From: Solidesulfovibrio carbinolicus
GTDB taxonomy: Bacteria > Desulfobacterota > Desulfovibrionia > Desulfovibrionales > Desulfovibrionaceae
Assembly: GCF_004135975.1 (NCBI RefSeq)
Contig: NZ_CP026538.1
Coordinates: 4,242,501 to 4,306,500, forward strand
Direction: 5' to 3'
DNA: 64,000 bases
This document shows positions 1 through 8,267 of this stretch, piece after piece. The notes under the pieces were generated by a model, which searched no databases, had not been told where the DNA came from, and saw nothing but the letters and a program-made list of their open reading frames with translations. The position numbers were made by a program, and so were the translations under genes. Each line of letters begins with the position of its first letter. Position 1 is the stretch's first letter.

Positions 1-133
1 CGAAGTAGGCGATGTCGAAGTCGCGCCCGTAGTCGCGCTCGATGGCGGCGTAGAGGCAGCGCAAGTAGCGGCCGATGCCGGTATTGACCGTGGCCAGGGG
101 CACGGCGTTGACGAGGACGCGCAGTTTTCTCAT
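1..133 (-). CDS. Glycosyltransferase, N-terminal fragment
   Basis: Only the first 44 codons are in the window; the rest lies beyond position 1. The protein begins MRKLRVLVNAVPLATVNTGI, followed by GRYLRCLYAAIE. This NAVPL...GIGRY pattern is typical of the N-terminal Rossmann strand and glycine loop of GT4-type (GT-B fold) glycosyltransferases. The ATG at 133 overlaps the stop of the upstream glycosyltransferase by 4 bp, so the two are translationally coupled in one operon. It probably transfers a sugar during surface polysaccharide synthesis. The sugar and acceptor cannot be told from a fragment. Confidence 0.7.
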   Translation of the reverse strand, partial: MRKLRVLVNAVPLATVNTGIGRYLRCLYAAIERDYGRDFDIAYF

Positions 134-1254
134 TTTTTCAAACCATTGTCAGAGTGTCCCGCCATCACGTCCCGGGCCAGCTTGCGCATGTTGTCCACGA
201 AGACCGTCGTGTCAAAGGCCGCCGCCCGACGCTGGCAGGCTTCGCGCATGGCCAGGGCCTCGGCCGGCCCCAGGGCGCGCACGGCCTGGGCCACGTCCTC
301 GGGCGTGGGGTCCGGCGGCAGCAGAATGCCCGTCTCGCCGTCCACCACGGTTTCGGTCAGCCCGCCCTCGCGCACGCCGATGACCGGCTTGCCGGCGGCC
401 ATGGATTCCACCGGCGAGATGCCGAAATCCTCGTCGCGCGGGATGTAGATGGTGGCGATGGCCGTGCCGATGAGCCGGCGCAGTTCGGCCGCCTCGGTCC
501 AGCCGCGGATGTCGATGTTGGGGCACCCGCGCGCCATGGCCCGCACCCGGTCGAGCTCCGACCCGCCCGAAACCACCACGAGTTTCTTGTCCGGCATGGC
601 GGCAAAGGCGGCCACCACGCGGTCCACGCGCTTGAGCACGTCCACCCGGGCCGTGGACAGGTAGAACGGCTCCTGCCTTATATATTGATAGGCGGCCGTG
701 TCCACGGGCGGATGGATGACGACGGCGTCCAGGCCCAGGAAATCGCGGATGCGCCGGCGCACGGTCTCGGAGTTGGCGACCACGGCGTCCATGGCCCGCA
801 CGGCCGCTTCGTAGCGGCGGCGGTAGCGGCCAGCCAAAAGCCGCCACAACGGCCGGCGAAACGCTGGTTGGCGGGCGAGGTAGAAGTCGCGGTGGTCGTA
901 GAGGATGCGCGGCGGCGTGTGACAATAGAGCAGCTGCGGTCCGTGGATCCGGCCGTGACCGAGGAGCGTGAGCGAACCGCTGTGCAGGGCGAGCGGCGTG
1001 TCCACGGGCGGCATCCCCTCGAAAGCCAGGGACATGGCCAGGGTCAAGGACAGCCTGGCGGCCAGGGGATGACGGGCGCGGGCCTCAAGGCTGACCGGGG
1101 CGCGGCCGGCGAAATAGCCGTCCGGGAAGGCGGCCGGATCAAACCGGCCCGTCAGCATATCGGCCTCAAAGGCCCGGGCCAGGGTCACGGCCACCAGTTC
1201 CCCGCCGCCGGGAAAGGCAAAGGCGTCATGGAGCACGAGAGGGCGCGGGGACAT
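130..1254 (-). CDS. GT4-family glycosyltransferase
   Basis: A 374-residue GT-B fold glycosyltransferase of the group 1 family, close to the usual length. The N-terminal domain starts MSPRPLVLHDAF with a glycine-rich loop (PGGGE). The C-terminal nucleotide-sugar domain has the acidic EX7E signature in EDFGISPVESMAAGKPVIG and the following EGGLTETV loop. The ATG at 1254 is preceded by AAGGAG at good spacing. An upstream in-frame start at 1311 would add 19 residues but lacks a ribosome site. The gene overlaps the next glycosyltransferase by 4 bp. It likely works in the cytoplasm on a surface glycan; donor and acceptor are unknown. Confidence 0.88.
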   Translation of the reverse strand: MSPRPLVLHDAFAFPGGGELVAVTLARAFEADMLTGRFDPAAFPDGYFAGRAPVSLEARARHPLAARLSLTLAMSLAFEGMPPVDTPLALHSGSLTLLGHGRIHGPQLLYCHTPPRILYDHRDFYLARQPAFRRPLWRLLAGRYRRRYEAAVRAMDAVVANSETVRRRIRDFLGLDAVVIHPPVDTAAYQYIRQEPFYLSTARVDVLKRVDRVVAAFAAMPDKKLVVVSGGSELDRVRAMARGCPNIDIRGWTEAAELRRLIGTAIATIYIPRDEDFGISPVESMAAGKPVIGVREGGLTETVVDGETGILLPPDPTPEDVAQAVRALGPAEALAMREACQRRAAAFDTTVFVDNMRKLARDVMAGHSDNGLKK

Positions 1255-1376
1255 GGTCACTCCTTGGGGGTTTTGCCGCCCTCGGATAGCCCGAGCGGCC
1301 CCGGCTGGCAATCCCCGGGCTTGCCCCGGCCAGCCGGCGTGCTACAAGGAAGCATCCGAAATGGGAGGACATTGCC

Positions 1377-1571
1377 ATGGACCAGGAGCGAACCATCATC
1401 CTTGGCGGCGTGGAATGCGACTATGACCCGCAAACCCGCATCGCGCTGGTGTACTGCGCCAACTGCTCGGAGCGAAACGAAGTGGAAGTCTGGCTGGCCG
1501 ACGACGGCCGGCCGGAATACGCCGGCTTTGTCTGTGAAAAATGCGGCTTTTTCAATACCCCGGAAGGCTGA
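1377..1571 (+). CDS. Small zinc-ribbon-like protein
   Basis: A 64-residue protein with two CxxC pairs, CANC and CEKC, about 25 residues apart, the usual spacing for a zinc ribbon. The rest is acidic with no membrane segment. GGGAGG lies just before the ATG at 1377, which supports a real gene. It stands alone between a minus-strand glycosyltransferase operon and another small plus-strand gene. Zinc binding is inferred from the cysteines; the role (nucleic-acid or protein binding) is unknown. Confidence 0.7.
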   Translation: MDQERTIILGGVECDYDPQTRIALVYCANCSERNEVEVWLADDGRPEYAGFVCEKCGFFNTPEG

Positions 1572-1746
1572 CCGGGCGTTTTGTTGACCGTGCCGGCTGT
1601 CGCGCGACGCCTGGGGAGCGGCAAGGCTTCGTCCCCAAAAGACGACGCGAGGCCGGGACTTCCGGGCACAAACGACATTGCCCCGGGCGGCCGCCTCGGC
1701 TACACCCGTTGTCACGGCACCCAGCCGCCATGGGAGACGTACGGTC

Positions 1747-1959
1747 ATGGCGCAGGACAACACCCTGGCGTATTATCTGGAAATGATTGAGCAGGCCCCG
1801 AGCTACCAGGATCTCGTTTTCATCCGCAACCGCATCTTCGACGCCGTCGAAGCCACCCTGTCCAAGGAGGACGTGGACACGGTCAAGCGGACCTGGACAG
1901 CGCGGGCCAAGGATGAATCCGTGCCAGTGGTGCCGCCGGGACAAGGGAAGACGGCCTAG
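1747..1959 (+). CDS. Small hypothetical protein
   Basis: A 70-residue protein, probably helical in its first 50 residues (MAQDNTLAYYLEMIEQ, then VFIRNRIFDAVEATL), with a flexible Pro/Gly tail. GGGAG lies about 11 nt before the ATG at 1747. An upstream in-frame ATG at 1678 would add 23 Arg/Ala-rich residues that look noncoding. I do not recognise the family. No cysteine cluster, signal peptide or membrane segment is visible. Confidence 0.55.
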   Translation: MAQDNTLAYYLEMIEQAPSYQDLVFIRNRIFDAVEATLSKEDVDTVKRTWTARAKDESVPVVPPGQGKTA

Positions 1960-2050
1960 GGGCGCGCGCCCTGGAAAAAGCGTGTTGATCGGGCTTTGCC
2001 CTGGGAACGATGGGACTCCCTAAAGGTCCCCGCCCGGAAGTCGCAGCCGT

Positions 2051-2110
2051 GAAAAGCGCCAAGGCGTTTCGTGGAAAAGACGAGAACGACGGATTTTTCT
2101 TAAAAAATAC
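2051..2110. repeat. Intergenic hairpin plus AT block, copy 1
   Basis: A short stem (AAGCGCC pairing with GGCGTTT around AA, at about 2054-2069) is followed by ATTTTTCTTAAAAAATAC at 2093-2110. The same 18 bases occur at 50689-50706, again after a GAAAAGCGC...GGCGTTT stem at similar distance. Both copies sit between convergent genes. The element may be a bidirectional terminator or processing signal. This use is inferred from position. Confidence 0.5.
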
Positions 2111-2136
2111 GCTGGGATTTATGCAGTGATGCGCCC

Positions 2137-2553
2137 CTAGGGACCGGCCCGCCGGGTCAGGCGCAGCTTGAGGGAGGGGCCGGATTTGGGGGCAAAGACG
2201 GCCTCGGCCGTGTCCGGGCCGGTGAGCGTGCCCTTGAGCAGATGGCCGCTGGCGTGCTGGGCGGCGAACTCGTCGCCGAGGATCACGCCGGCCACGTGGT
2301 AGGTGTTGGAACCGCCGGAAAGCGGGTCCGGGATGACCACCACCCCGTAGATCATGTCGCCCTGGCGGGTGAAGCTGGCCGTTACCGTCTGGCCCAGGGC
2401 CTCGGCCGTCCAGGCGCCGACGATATCGTGGACTCCCGCCGCCCGGGCCGCCGGGGCCGGGGCCTTGGGCGGGACCTGGGACAAGGCCGGACCGGGACCG
2501 GCCAGCGCCAAGGCGGCCAGGAGCAGCCCGGCCAGCAGGCCAAGCCGGCTCAT
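2137..2553 (-). CDS. Secreted protein, paralogue of the 18087 gene
   Basis: A 138-residue protein. The signal peptide is MSRLGLLAGLLLAALALAGP, with likely cleavage after an AxS/AxA-type site near residue 25. A Pro/Ala-rich stretch follows, then a compact beta-rich domain of about 95 residues. That domain aligns with the protein encoded at 18087-18440 through G.VV...L.G.(S/T)NTYHV.G.I and HGSGH/HASGH signatures. It probably acts in the periplasm or is surface-linked. The start at 2553 overlaps the stop of the upstream small gene by 4 bp, so the pair is coupled. The function is unknown. Confidence 0.75.
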   Translation of the reverse strand: MSRLGLLAGLLLAALALAGPGPALSQVPPKAPAPAARAAGVHDIVGAWTAEALGQTVTASFTRQGDMIYGVVVIPDPLSGGSNTYHVAGVILGDEFAAQHASGHLLKGTLTGPDTAEAVFAPKSGPSLKLRLTRRAGP

Positions 2554-2759
2554 AGCAGCCCCTCGCGGCGCATCAGCGTCATGAACTTGGTGCGCACGGC
2601 CTTGAGTTCCAGGACGATGGACTCGACCTGGGCGTAGTGGCTTGAAAATTTGACGGCCGTGTCGAGTTCGCGCTGGCGTTTGGCCAGGCGTTGGTTGACG
2701 AAGTCGAGAAAGGCCTGGGGGCCGGAATCCTTGTTCTCCAAAAGGTGCTCCCACGCCAT
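2550..2759 (-). CDS. Small coiled-coil hypothetical protein
   Basis: A 69-residue, charged, largely helical protein (MAWEHLLENKDSG, then RLAKRQRELDTAV and VLELKAVRTKFMTL). No signal peptide or cysteines are seen. Its stop overlaps the start of the secreted protein gene by 4 bp, which argues for a two-gene operon. The ribosome site is weak (AGCAGG before the ATG). I do not recognise the family. Confidence 0.6.
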   Translation of the reverse strand: MAWEHLLENKDSGPQAFLDFVNQRLAKRQRELDTAVKFSSHYAQVESIVLELKAVRTKFMTLMRREGLL

Positions 2760-3264
2760 GGCCTGCTGACGCGGACAGGCCCGCGCCGAGAAGCGGCCGC
2801 AAGGCCTTTTCCGCTATGGCGTCCTCGGGCTATAATCACGATTGGGGCGGCCAGCAAGCCCAAACGGCGGAGAGGGCGGGCGTCGCCAAAAAGCGGAAGC
2901 CGCCCAGGCCCAGGGAGTGGCCCAAGCGGCTTCCTGAAAAGGCCGTGGTGGCGTGTTGGGGGAGGAGGCTAGGGGGTGACCGCCACGGCCAGTGATTCGA
3001 GCGGCTCGGAGTGGGAAGGCCGTCCGCTTTCGATTTTCTTTAAAGCAAATGCCGGGCCAAACTGACGAGCCTTGAAAGTATTTTTTTCACATGTAATTTC
3101 AAGACATTGAAAACGGGCCCTGCAAAAACTCCGTCACAGGGCTGAAAAGCCCGGCGCGGTGTCTTTCTTTTCGGTTAGCTTTTTTACAATCTTAATCCGC
3201 AGGGGCGAGATTCCCGCGCCGCCGGGACCACAACCCGGGCGCAACCGCACCGGAGGCACAGCCA
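2760..3264. other. 505-bp divergent intergenic region
   Basis: No convincing gene lies here. It separates the minus-strand pair starting at 2759 from the plus-strand HDOD gene at 3265, so it should hold promoters for both. GGAAGCCGC (2895-2903) pairs with GCGGCTTCC (2926-2934), with a smaller inner GGCC/GGCC stem. Read on the minus strand the outer stem is followed by a T run (2888-2892), so it could be an attenuator in the minus-strand leader. An AT-rich stretch at 3071-3103 holds CTTGAAA and TTTCAAG facing each other 19 bp apart, a possible operator. Both calls are inference. Confidence 0.35.
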
Positions 3265-4533
3265 GTGGGCAAACGCAACATCGACGACATCACCCCGGGC
3301 ATGACCCTTGGACAGGCGGTCTGCGCCCCGGACGGCCGGGTCCTGGCCGCCGCCGGCACGACCCTGTCCGAGGACCATCTGCGCCTCATGCGGGCTTACG
3401 GCGTGCGCGACGCCGACATCGCCGGCCAGGACGGCGATCCGGCCGCCGATGCGGCCAAGGCCTTCACCGCCACGGCGCAGCGTTGCCGCGAGCTGCTGCG
3501 CCGCCGTTTCCTGGCCTTGGACCGGGAAAGCGCCGTGGGCAAGACCATCTTCGAGCTGGCCGTGTCCCGGGCCGCCGGCCGGGTCCTGGATCAGGGCCTC
3601 AGTCTGGACGAGGTCGCCGCTTCCCCGGCCCTGCCTTGCCTGGCCCCGGAACGCCAGCTTTTCGACGACGCCGCCACCGATCCGGCCGAGCTCGTCTCCG
3701 GCGAGGTAGAGCTGGCCACCCTGCCCGAAGTCCACGTCCGGCTCCTTAACGCTCTGGGCAAGGACGAGACCGGGCCGGCCGAACTGGCCGCCATCATCGG
3801 CCGCGACCCAAGCCTGACCGCCCGGCTGCTGCGCCTGGTCAACAGCCCGGTCTACGGGCTGCGCGGGCCGGTGGACTCCATCAGCCGGGCCGTGACCATG
3901 GTCGGCCAAAAAGAACTCTCCACCCTGGTGACCGGGCTGGCGGCCGTGTCGGCCTTTTCCGACATCGCCCCGGAACTGTGCGACATGCGCATGTTCTGGC
4001 GCCACGCCGCCGCCTGCGGCGTCTACGCCTCGCTCTTGGCCCGCTCCGTGCCGGGGTTGGCCCCGGACCGGGGGTTCGTGGGCGGGCTGCTCCACGACCT
4101 GGGGCAACTGGTCATTCTGCGCAAGCTGCCGGCCGCCGCCGGCCGGGCGCTGATTCTGTCGCGGGTGGAGGGGTTGCCGGCCAGCGAGGCCGAGACCGCC
4201 GTGCTGGGCTTTGACCATGCCGCCGTGGGCCGCACGCTCCTTGCCGGCTGGAATTTCCCGCCGGCCCTCATCGCCATGGCCGGCGACCACCACCGCCCCG
4301 ACGGCGCGCCGGGCTCCCGAGAAACGGCGCTCATTCATGTGGCCGACATCCTGGCCCAGGCCTGGGACTGGCCGGCCTTTTCCGGTCCGCCCATGCCGGC
4401 CCTTGACGAACCGGCCTGGCACAGCCTCGGGCTGTCCGAATCCGTCCTGGTCGATGTGGCCAGGGACGGCGACGACGCCATCGCTGAAATCGAATCCGTG
4501 TTTTTCTCCGGCCCGACCGGCCGGCCGCACTAA
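3265..4533 (+). CDS. HDOD-domain signalling protein
   Basis: A 422-residue cytoplasmic protein. The N-terminal about 110 residues (DDITPGMTLGQAV, then APDGRVLAAAGTTLSE) resemble the short beta module often found before HD-type output domains. Residues about 145-340 form an HDOD domain, with LPEVHVRLLNAL at the entry and the degenerate HD pair in FVGGLLHDLGQLVIL (HD at 277-278). HDOD proteins lack a proven enzymatic activity and usually act as signalling scaffolds. The GTG start at 3265 follows CCGGAGG at good spacing. A TPR gene follows 16 bp downstream, probably in the same operon. Confidence 0.85.
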   Translation: MGKRNIDDITPGMTLGQAVCAPDGRVLAAAGTTLSEDHLRLMRAYGVRDADIAGQDGDPAADAAKAFTATAQRCRELLRRRFLALDRESAVGKTIFELAVSRAAGRVLDQGLSLDEVAASPALPCLAPERQLFDDAATDPAELVSGEVELATLPEVHVRLLNALGKDETGPAELAAIIGRDPSLTARLLRLVNSPVYGLRGPVDSISRAVTMVGQKELSTLVTGLAAVSAFSDIAPELCDMRMFWRHAAACGVYASLLARSVPGLAPDRGFVGGLLHDLGQLVILRKLPAAAGRALILSRVEGLPASEAETAVLGFDHAAVGRTLLAGWNFPPALIAMAGDHHRPDGAPGSRETALIHVADILAQAWDWPAFSGPPMPALDEPAWHSLGLSESVLVDVARDGDDAIAEIESVFFSGPTGRPH

Positions 4534-4549
4534 TCCCCAAGGAATCGCC

Positions 4550-5104
4550 ATGACCGCCGACAAACCGCGCGCCATTCCCCGACGCCACCTGATCCGCGCC
4601 CTGCTTGGCCGCGACATCCCCAGCGACCCGGCCCCCGTTCCGGAGCCGGAACGGACCGTGCCCGCCGCCCCAGCCGCCGATCCCCACGCCGCCGGAAACG
4701 CCGCCTACGCCGCCGGCGACTACGCCGGGGCCGCCGCCGCCTACCGGGTCTCGGTGCGCGGTGACCTATCCAACCCCATGGCGCGCGCCCGCCTCGGCTA
4801 CGCCCTCTACGCCACCCGCCAGCTCATCCAGGCCAAGGTGGAATTCGAACACGTGCTGCACCTGACCAACGGCGGCGACGCCTTTGCCCGGCTGTGCCTG
4901 GGCCTGACCCTGGCGGCCCTGGGCAAGACCGATAAGGCGGCCGACAACCTGGAGGCCTTTGCCGCCCCCCAGGCCGAGGAACTCGCGGCCCTAAGCCTGC
5001 GCGTCGCCGCCAAGCTGCGCGACATCGGCAACGCCGATCCCGCTCCCCTTATCCTCACCCTGGAGCGCTCGGCCCGGGCCATGGGCTTTTTGCCCGAGGC
5101 CTGA
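4550..5104 (+). CDS. TPR-repeat protein
   Basis: A 184-residue protein. After a Pro/Glu-rich linker (residues about 20-45) come two to three tetratricopeptide-like helical hairpins, with the typical AxxxGxYxxA pattern in GNAAYAAGDYAGAAAAY and GYALYATRQLIQAKVEFEHVL. No signal peptide is present, so it is probably cytoplasmic and binds a partner protein. AAGGA sits before the ATG at 4550. It starts 16 bp after the HDOD gene, which suggests joint function; the partner is unknown. Confidence 0.78.
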   Translation: MTADKPRAIPRRHLIRALLGRDIPSDPAPVPEPERTVPAAPAADPHAAGNAAYAAGDYAGAAAAYRVSVRGDLSNPMARARLGYALYATRQLIQAKVEFEHVLHLTNGGDAFARLCLGLTLAALGKTDKAADNLEAFAAPQAEELAALSLRVAAKLRDIGNADPAPLILTLERSARAMGFLPEA

Positions 5105-5206
5105 GCCGGTTCCCGGCGCTTCCCGAAAGCCGCCTGGGACGTGCTCCGCCCAGGCCGCGACAGCGCCTGAAGGCCACGCGTCGTGGCCATTTTGACTCTT
5201 GTGGCC

Positions 5207-5231
5207 GTACACCGTGCACGCTATGGTGCAC
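5207..5231. promoter_or_regulatory. Putative GTGCAC operator at the XRE-PAS start
   Basis: Two copies of the palindrome GTGCAC (5214-5219 and 5226-5231) are 12 bp apart centre to centre, with a related GTACAC at 5207-5212. TTGTGG (5199-5204) and TATGGT (5222-5227), 17 bp apart, could form a weak sigma70-type promoter overlapping these sites. If so, transcription would begin almost at the ATG at 5234. The downstream protein has an XRE DNA-binding domain, so autoregulation is plausible. This is inference from base patterns only. Confidence 0.35.
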
Positions 5232-5233
5232 AG

Positions 5234-8185
5234 ATGACGCCCCCGCAACACCCCTTTGGCCAACGCATCCGCCAACGCCGCCTGGAACGCCTGGCCACCG
5301 ACCCGGCCTTCACCCTGCGCCGGCTGGCCGGACGCCTGGGCATCCAGCCCTCCTATTTAAGCCGCTTGGAGCGCGGGGCCGCCCCCAGCTTGTCCGAGGA
5401 CAACCTCCAGGCCCTGGCCCGGGAACTGGGCGATGAACCCGACATCCTGCTGGCCCTGGCCGGCAAGCTTCCGGCCGATGTGCGCCAGGCCCTTCTGGCC
5501 GCGCCCGGCGACCTCCTGCCTCTGGTGCGGGGACTTGTGCGCAATCCCGCCCTGGCCCCCGGCTCATCGGCGCAGCTGTGGCAATCCTACCGCGAATCCC
5601 AGCATCTGGCCCGGGTGGGCAGCTTCGTGCGCGACCTGACCACCGGCCAGGACTCCTGGAGCGAGGAATTCTTCCGCATCTTCGGCCTGCCCCTGGACGG
5701 CCCCACGCCCACCTTCGAGGAGTTCATGGCCCTGGTCCATCCCGAGGACCAGCCGGCCGTGGCCGCGGTGCGCGCCCGGCTCATGACCGACGACGGGCCG
5801 GTGCAGTACGCCTACCGGTTCCGGCGCGGCGACGGGCTGTGGCGGCACGCCAAGGCCGTGGCCCGCTGCGAATGCGGCCCCGATGACCGGGTGCGGCGCA
5901 TCCACGGCACGGTGCAGGACGTCACCACCGAACGCCAAGCCTTAAATGACCTGCGCAGCGTGGCCCAATTTCCCGAAGCCAACCCCAACGTCGTCTTGCG
6001 CGTGGCCCGCGACGGCCGCCTGACCTACGCCAACCAGGCCAGCGCCGGTCTGCTGGAGACCGCCGGCTTGGCCGTGGGCGACCTCGCGCCCGCCCCCCTG
6101 GCCGCCGCCGTGGGGCAAGCCCTGGAAACCGGCCGGGAGACCAGCCTGGAACTGCCCGCCGGCGAGACAATCCAGCGCCTGACCGTGGTCCCCGACAGCT
6201 CCCAGGCCCATGCCAATGTCTACGGCCGGGACGTGACCGTCGAGCTGGCCCTGGCCAAGCGTGTTCACGAACTGCGCCGGGAGTGGGCTGAAACCCAGGC
6301 CCAACTCAACGCCGTGCTCGAAGCCAGCCACGATGGCGTGGTCCTGGTGCGGGCCGATGGACGCGTGCTTCGTGGCAACGCGGCCATGGCCCAGTCCCTG
6401 GGCCGGTCGGACGGCCCGGACGCCCTGCCGGGGCTGCACCGAAACGACGTCTTCGGCCCGGACACCGCCACGCTGGTGGAACGCGACGATCTGGCCGTCA
6501 TGGCGGCGGGCGCGCCAAGCCTCCTGCCGCCGCCCATGCAGGTCATCGTCAGCGACGGGTCCACCCGCTCTCTCCAGATTTCCCGCGCCCCCCTGCGCGA
6601 CGCCGACGGCCGGGTGGCCGGCTTTTGCGCCATCACCCGGGACATCACCCAATGGCAATACGCCGCCGAGGCCCTGGCCGAATCCCAGGCCCGGCATCAG
6701 CGTTTTTTTGACGACGCGGTGCTCGGCGTCTTTCACACCACGGCCGAGGGTCGCATGTTGGCCGTCAATCCGGCCCTGGCCCGGCTTTTCGGCTACGCCT
6801 CTCCCCAAGCCATGCTGGCCGAGATGGGCGACGACGTCTCGGCCGGCTTCGCCGAGCCGGAAAAACGCCGTGAGGTGGTGCGGCGACTGGCCGGCAAGGA
6901 GGGGCTGCTCAACTTCGAAAACGTCTACCGTCGCCGCGACGGCACAACGTTTATCGGCGCGCTCCACGCCCGGATGACCAGGACCCCGTCGGGGGAACGC
7001 CTGATCGAAGGCTTTGTCGAGGACATCACCGAACGCAAACGGGTCGCGGCGGAACTGGCCGCCAGCGAGGAGCGCCTCAAGACCCATCTGCGCAACTTTC
7101 CCCTGCCAAGCTTCACCTTCGCCAAGCGCGGCCGCGACCTTGTGCTGGCCGACGCCAACAAGGCCGCCGAGGCGCTGTTTCGCGGCCGCGCCTCGGCCAT
7201 GCTCGGGAGTTCGGCCGAGGCGGTCTTCGCCGACGCCCCGGACGTCTACCTGGCCTTGTGGAGCGCCTTGGAAGGCCGGCGCGGCGACCGGCGCGCCCTT
7301 GCCCTGCGCCCGCCCGGGGCGTCCGAGCCGGGGCTTTTCGACATGACCTTTGTTTTCGTGGCCCCGGACACGGTGATGCTCCACGCCGAGGAAGTGACGG
7401 CCCTGGCCAAAATGCGCGAAAGCCTGCAACGCACTTCGGACCAGCTGCGCTCCATCCTCGACCATGTGCCCTGCGCCGTCTATTTCAAGGATCCCGCCGG
7501 CCGCTGCATCATGGTCAACCGGGCCGTGGCCGAGGCTTTCGGCCTGCCCGACGAACCCCTGGCCAATCTGCCCGGCGGCTCCATCCACGAGCCGGAGACG
7601 GCGGCGCGCATCGCCGAAGACGACCGCCGCATCCTGGCCTCGGGCCAGGCCGAAACCTTTGAGGAAAACGTCCTGGTCCGAGGCCGGCCGCGCCGCTTCC
7701 TCACCACCAAGACACCGCTTCACGATGAGCACGGCCAACCCTACGCCCTGTGCGGCATGTCCCTGGACATCACCGAACGGGTGGAACTGGCCCGGGTGCT
7801 GGAAGCCGAACGCGACACCCTGCGCACCATCCTTGACCATGTGCCTTACGCCGCCCTGCTCGCCGCAAACGACGGGGAGACCTTGTTTCTCAACCGCCAC
7901 TTCACGGCCTTGATGGGCTACAGCCGGCACGACATTCCCCATGTGGCGGCCTGGTTGCCCAAAGCCTACCCGGATCCGAACCTGCGCGCCCGGGTCGAGG
8001 CCGACTGGCGCGCCTGCCAGGGCATCGACTGCCGCAGAATCTATCCGGTGCGCTGCGGCGACGGCCGCTCGCGCTGGATCGAGTTTCGCTGCGCGGCCCT
8101 GGGCGAAGGCCGGATGCTCATCACCCTCAACGAAGCCGATCCCCGGCGGGCGGCGCACTGGCTCGCGCCCAGGACCTCGGACTGA
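5234..8185 (+). CDS. XRE-type HTH protein with about seven PAS domains
   Basis: A 983-residue cytoplasmic protein. Residues about 8-72 form a Cro/CI-type helix-turn-helix (FGQRIRQRR, then LAGRLGIQPSYLSRLERG). About seven PAS/PAC modules follow, at roughly 105-225, 240-340, 355-475, 480-600, 605-720, 735-850 and 860-970. Each opens with a sensor core such as ILDHVPCAVYFKDPAGR and several end with the PAC exit motif DITE. There is no kinase, GGDEF, EAL or other output domain, so DNA binding is the only visible output. The ATG at 5234 has no clear ribosome site. A GTG at 5183 has GAAGG upstream and would add 17 residues, so the start is uncertain. A strong terminator follows at 8213. Confidence 0.8.
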   Translation: MTPPQHPFGQRIRQRRLERLATDPAFTLRRLAGRLGIQPSYLSRLERGAAPSLSEDNLQALARELGDEPDILLALAGKLPADVRQALLAAPGDLLPLVRGLVRNPALAPGSSAQLWQSYRESQHLARVGSFVRDLTTGQDSWSEEFFRIFGLPLDGPTPTFEEFMALVHPEDQPAVAAVRARLMTDDGPVQYAYRFRRGDGLWRHAKAVARCECGPDDRVRRIHGTVQDVTTERQALNDLRSVAQFPEANPNVVLRVARDGRLTYANQASAGLLETAGLAVGDLAPAPLAAAVGQALETGRETSLELPAGETIQRLTVVPDSSQAHANVYGRDVTVELALAKRVHELRREWAETQAQLNAVLEASHDGVVLVRADGRVLRGNAAMAQSLGRSDGPDALPGLHRNDVFGPDTATLVERDDLAVMAAGAPSLLPPPMQVIVSDGSTRSLQISRAPLRDADGRVAGFCAITRDITQWQYAAEALAESQARHQRFFDDAVLGVFHTTAEGRMLAVNPALARLFGYASPQAMLAEMGDDVSAGFAEPEKRREVVRRLAGKEGLLNFENVYRRRDGTTFIGALHARMTRTPSGERLIEGFVEDITERKRVAAELAASEERLKTHLRNFPLPSFTFAKRGRDLVLADANKAAEALFRGRASAMLGSSAEAVFADAPDVYLALWSALEGRRGDRRALALRPPGASEPGLFDMTFVFVAPDTVMLHAEEVTALAKMRESLQRTSDQLRSILDHVPCAVYFKDPAGRCIMVNRAVAEAFGLPDEPLANLPGGSIHEPETAARIAEDDRRILASGQAETFEENVLVRGRPRRFLTTKTPLHDEHGQPYALCGMSLDITERVELARVLEAERDTLRTILDHVPYAALLAANDGETLFLNRHFTALMGYSRHDIPHVAAWLPKAYPDPNLRARVEADWRACQGIDCRRIYPVRCGDGRSRWIEFRCAALGEGRMLITLNEADPRRAAHWLAPRTSD

Positions 8186-8212
8186 GGCAACCGCCCCTGT
8201 CGCCATGCGAAA

Positions 8213-8244
8213 ACGCCCGGTCGCTTGCGCGACCGGGCGTTTTT
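8213..8244. terminator. Bidirectional rho-independent terminator
   Basis: A perfect 12-bp stem (ACGCCCGGTCGC at 8213-8224 with GCGACCGGGCGT at 8229-8240) closes a 4-nt loop. It is followed by a T run to 8244 and preceded by an A run from 8210. It lies between the convergent XRE-PAS gene and SGNH hydrolase gene and can serve both. Confidence 0.9.
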
Positions 8245-8267
8245 CATGTCCTGCGAACGGCGTCGCG

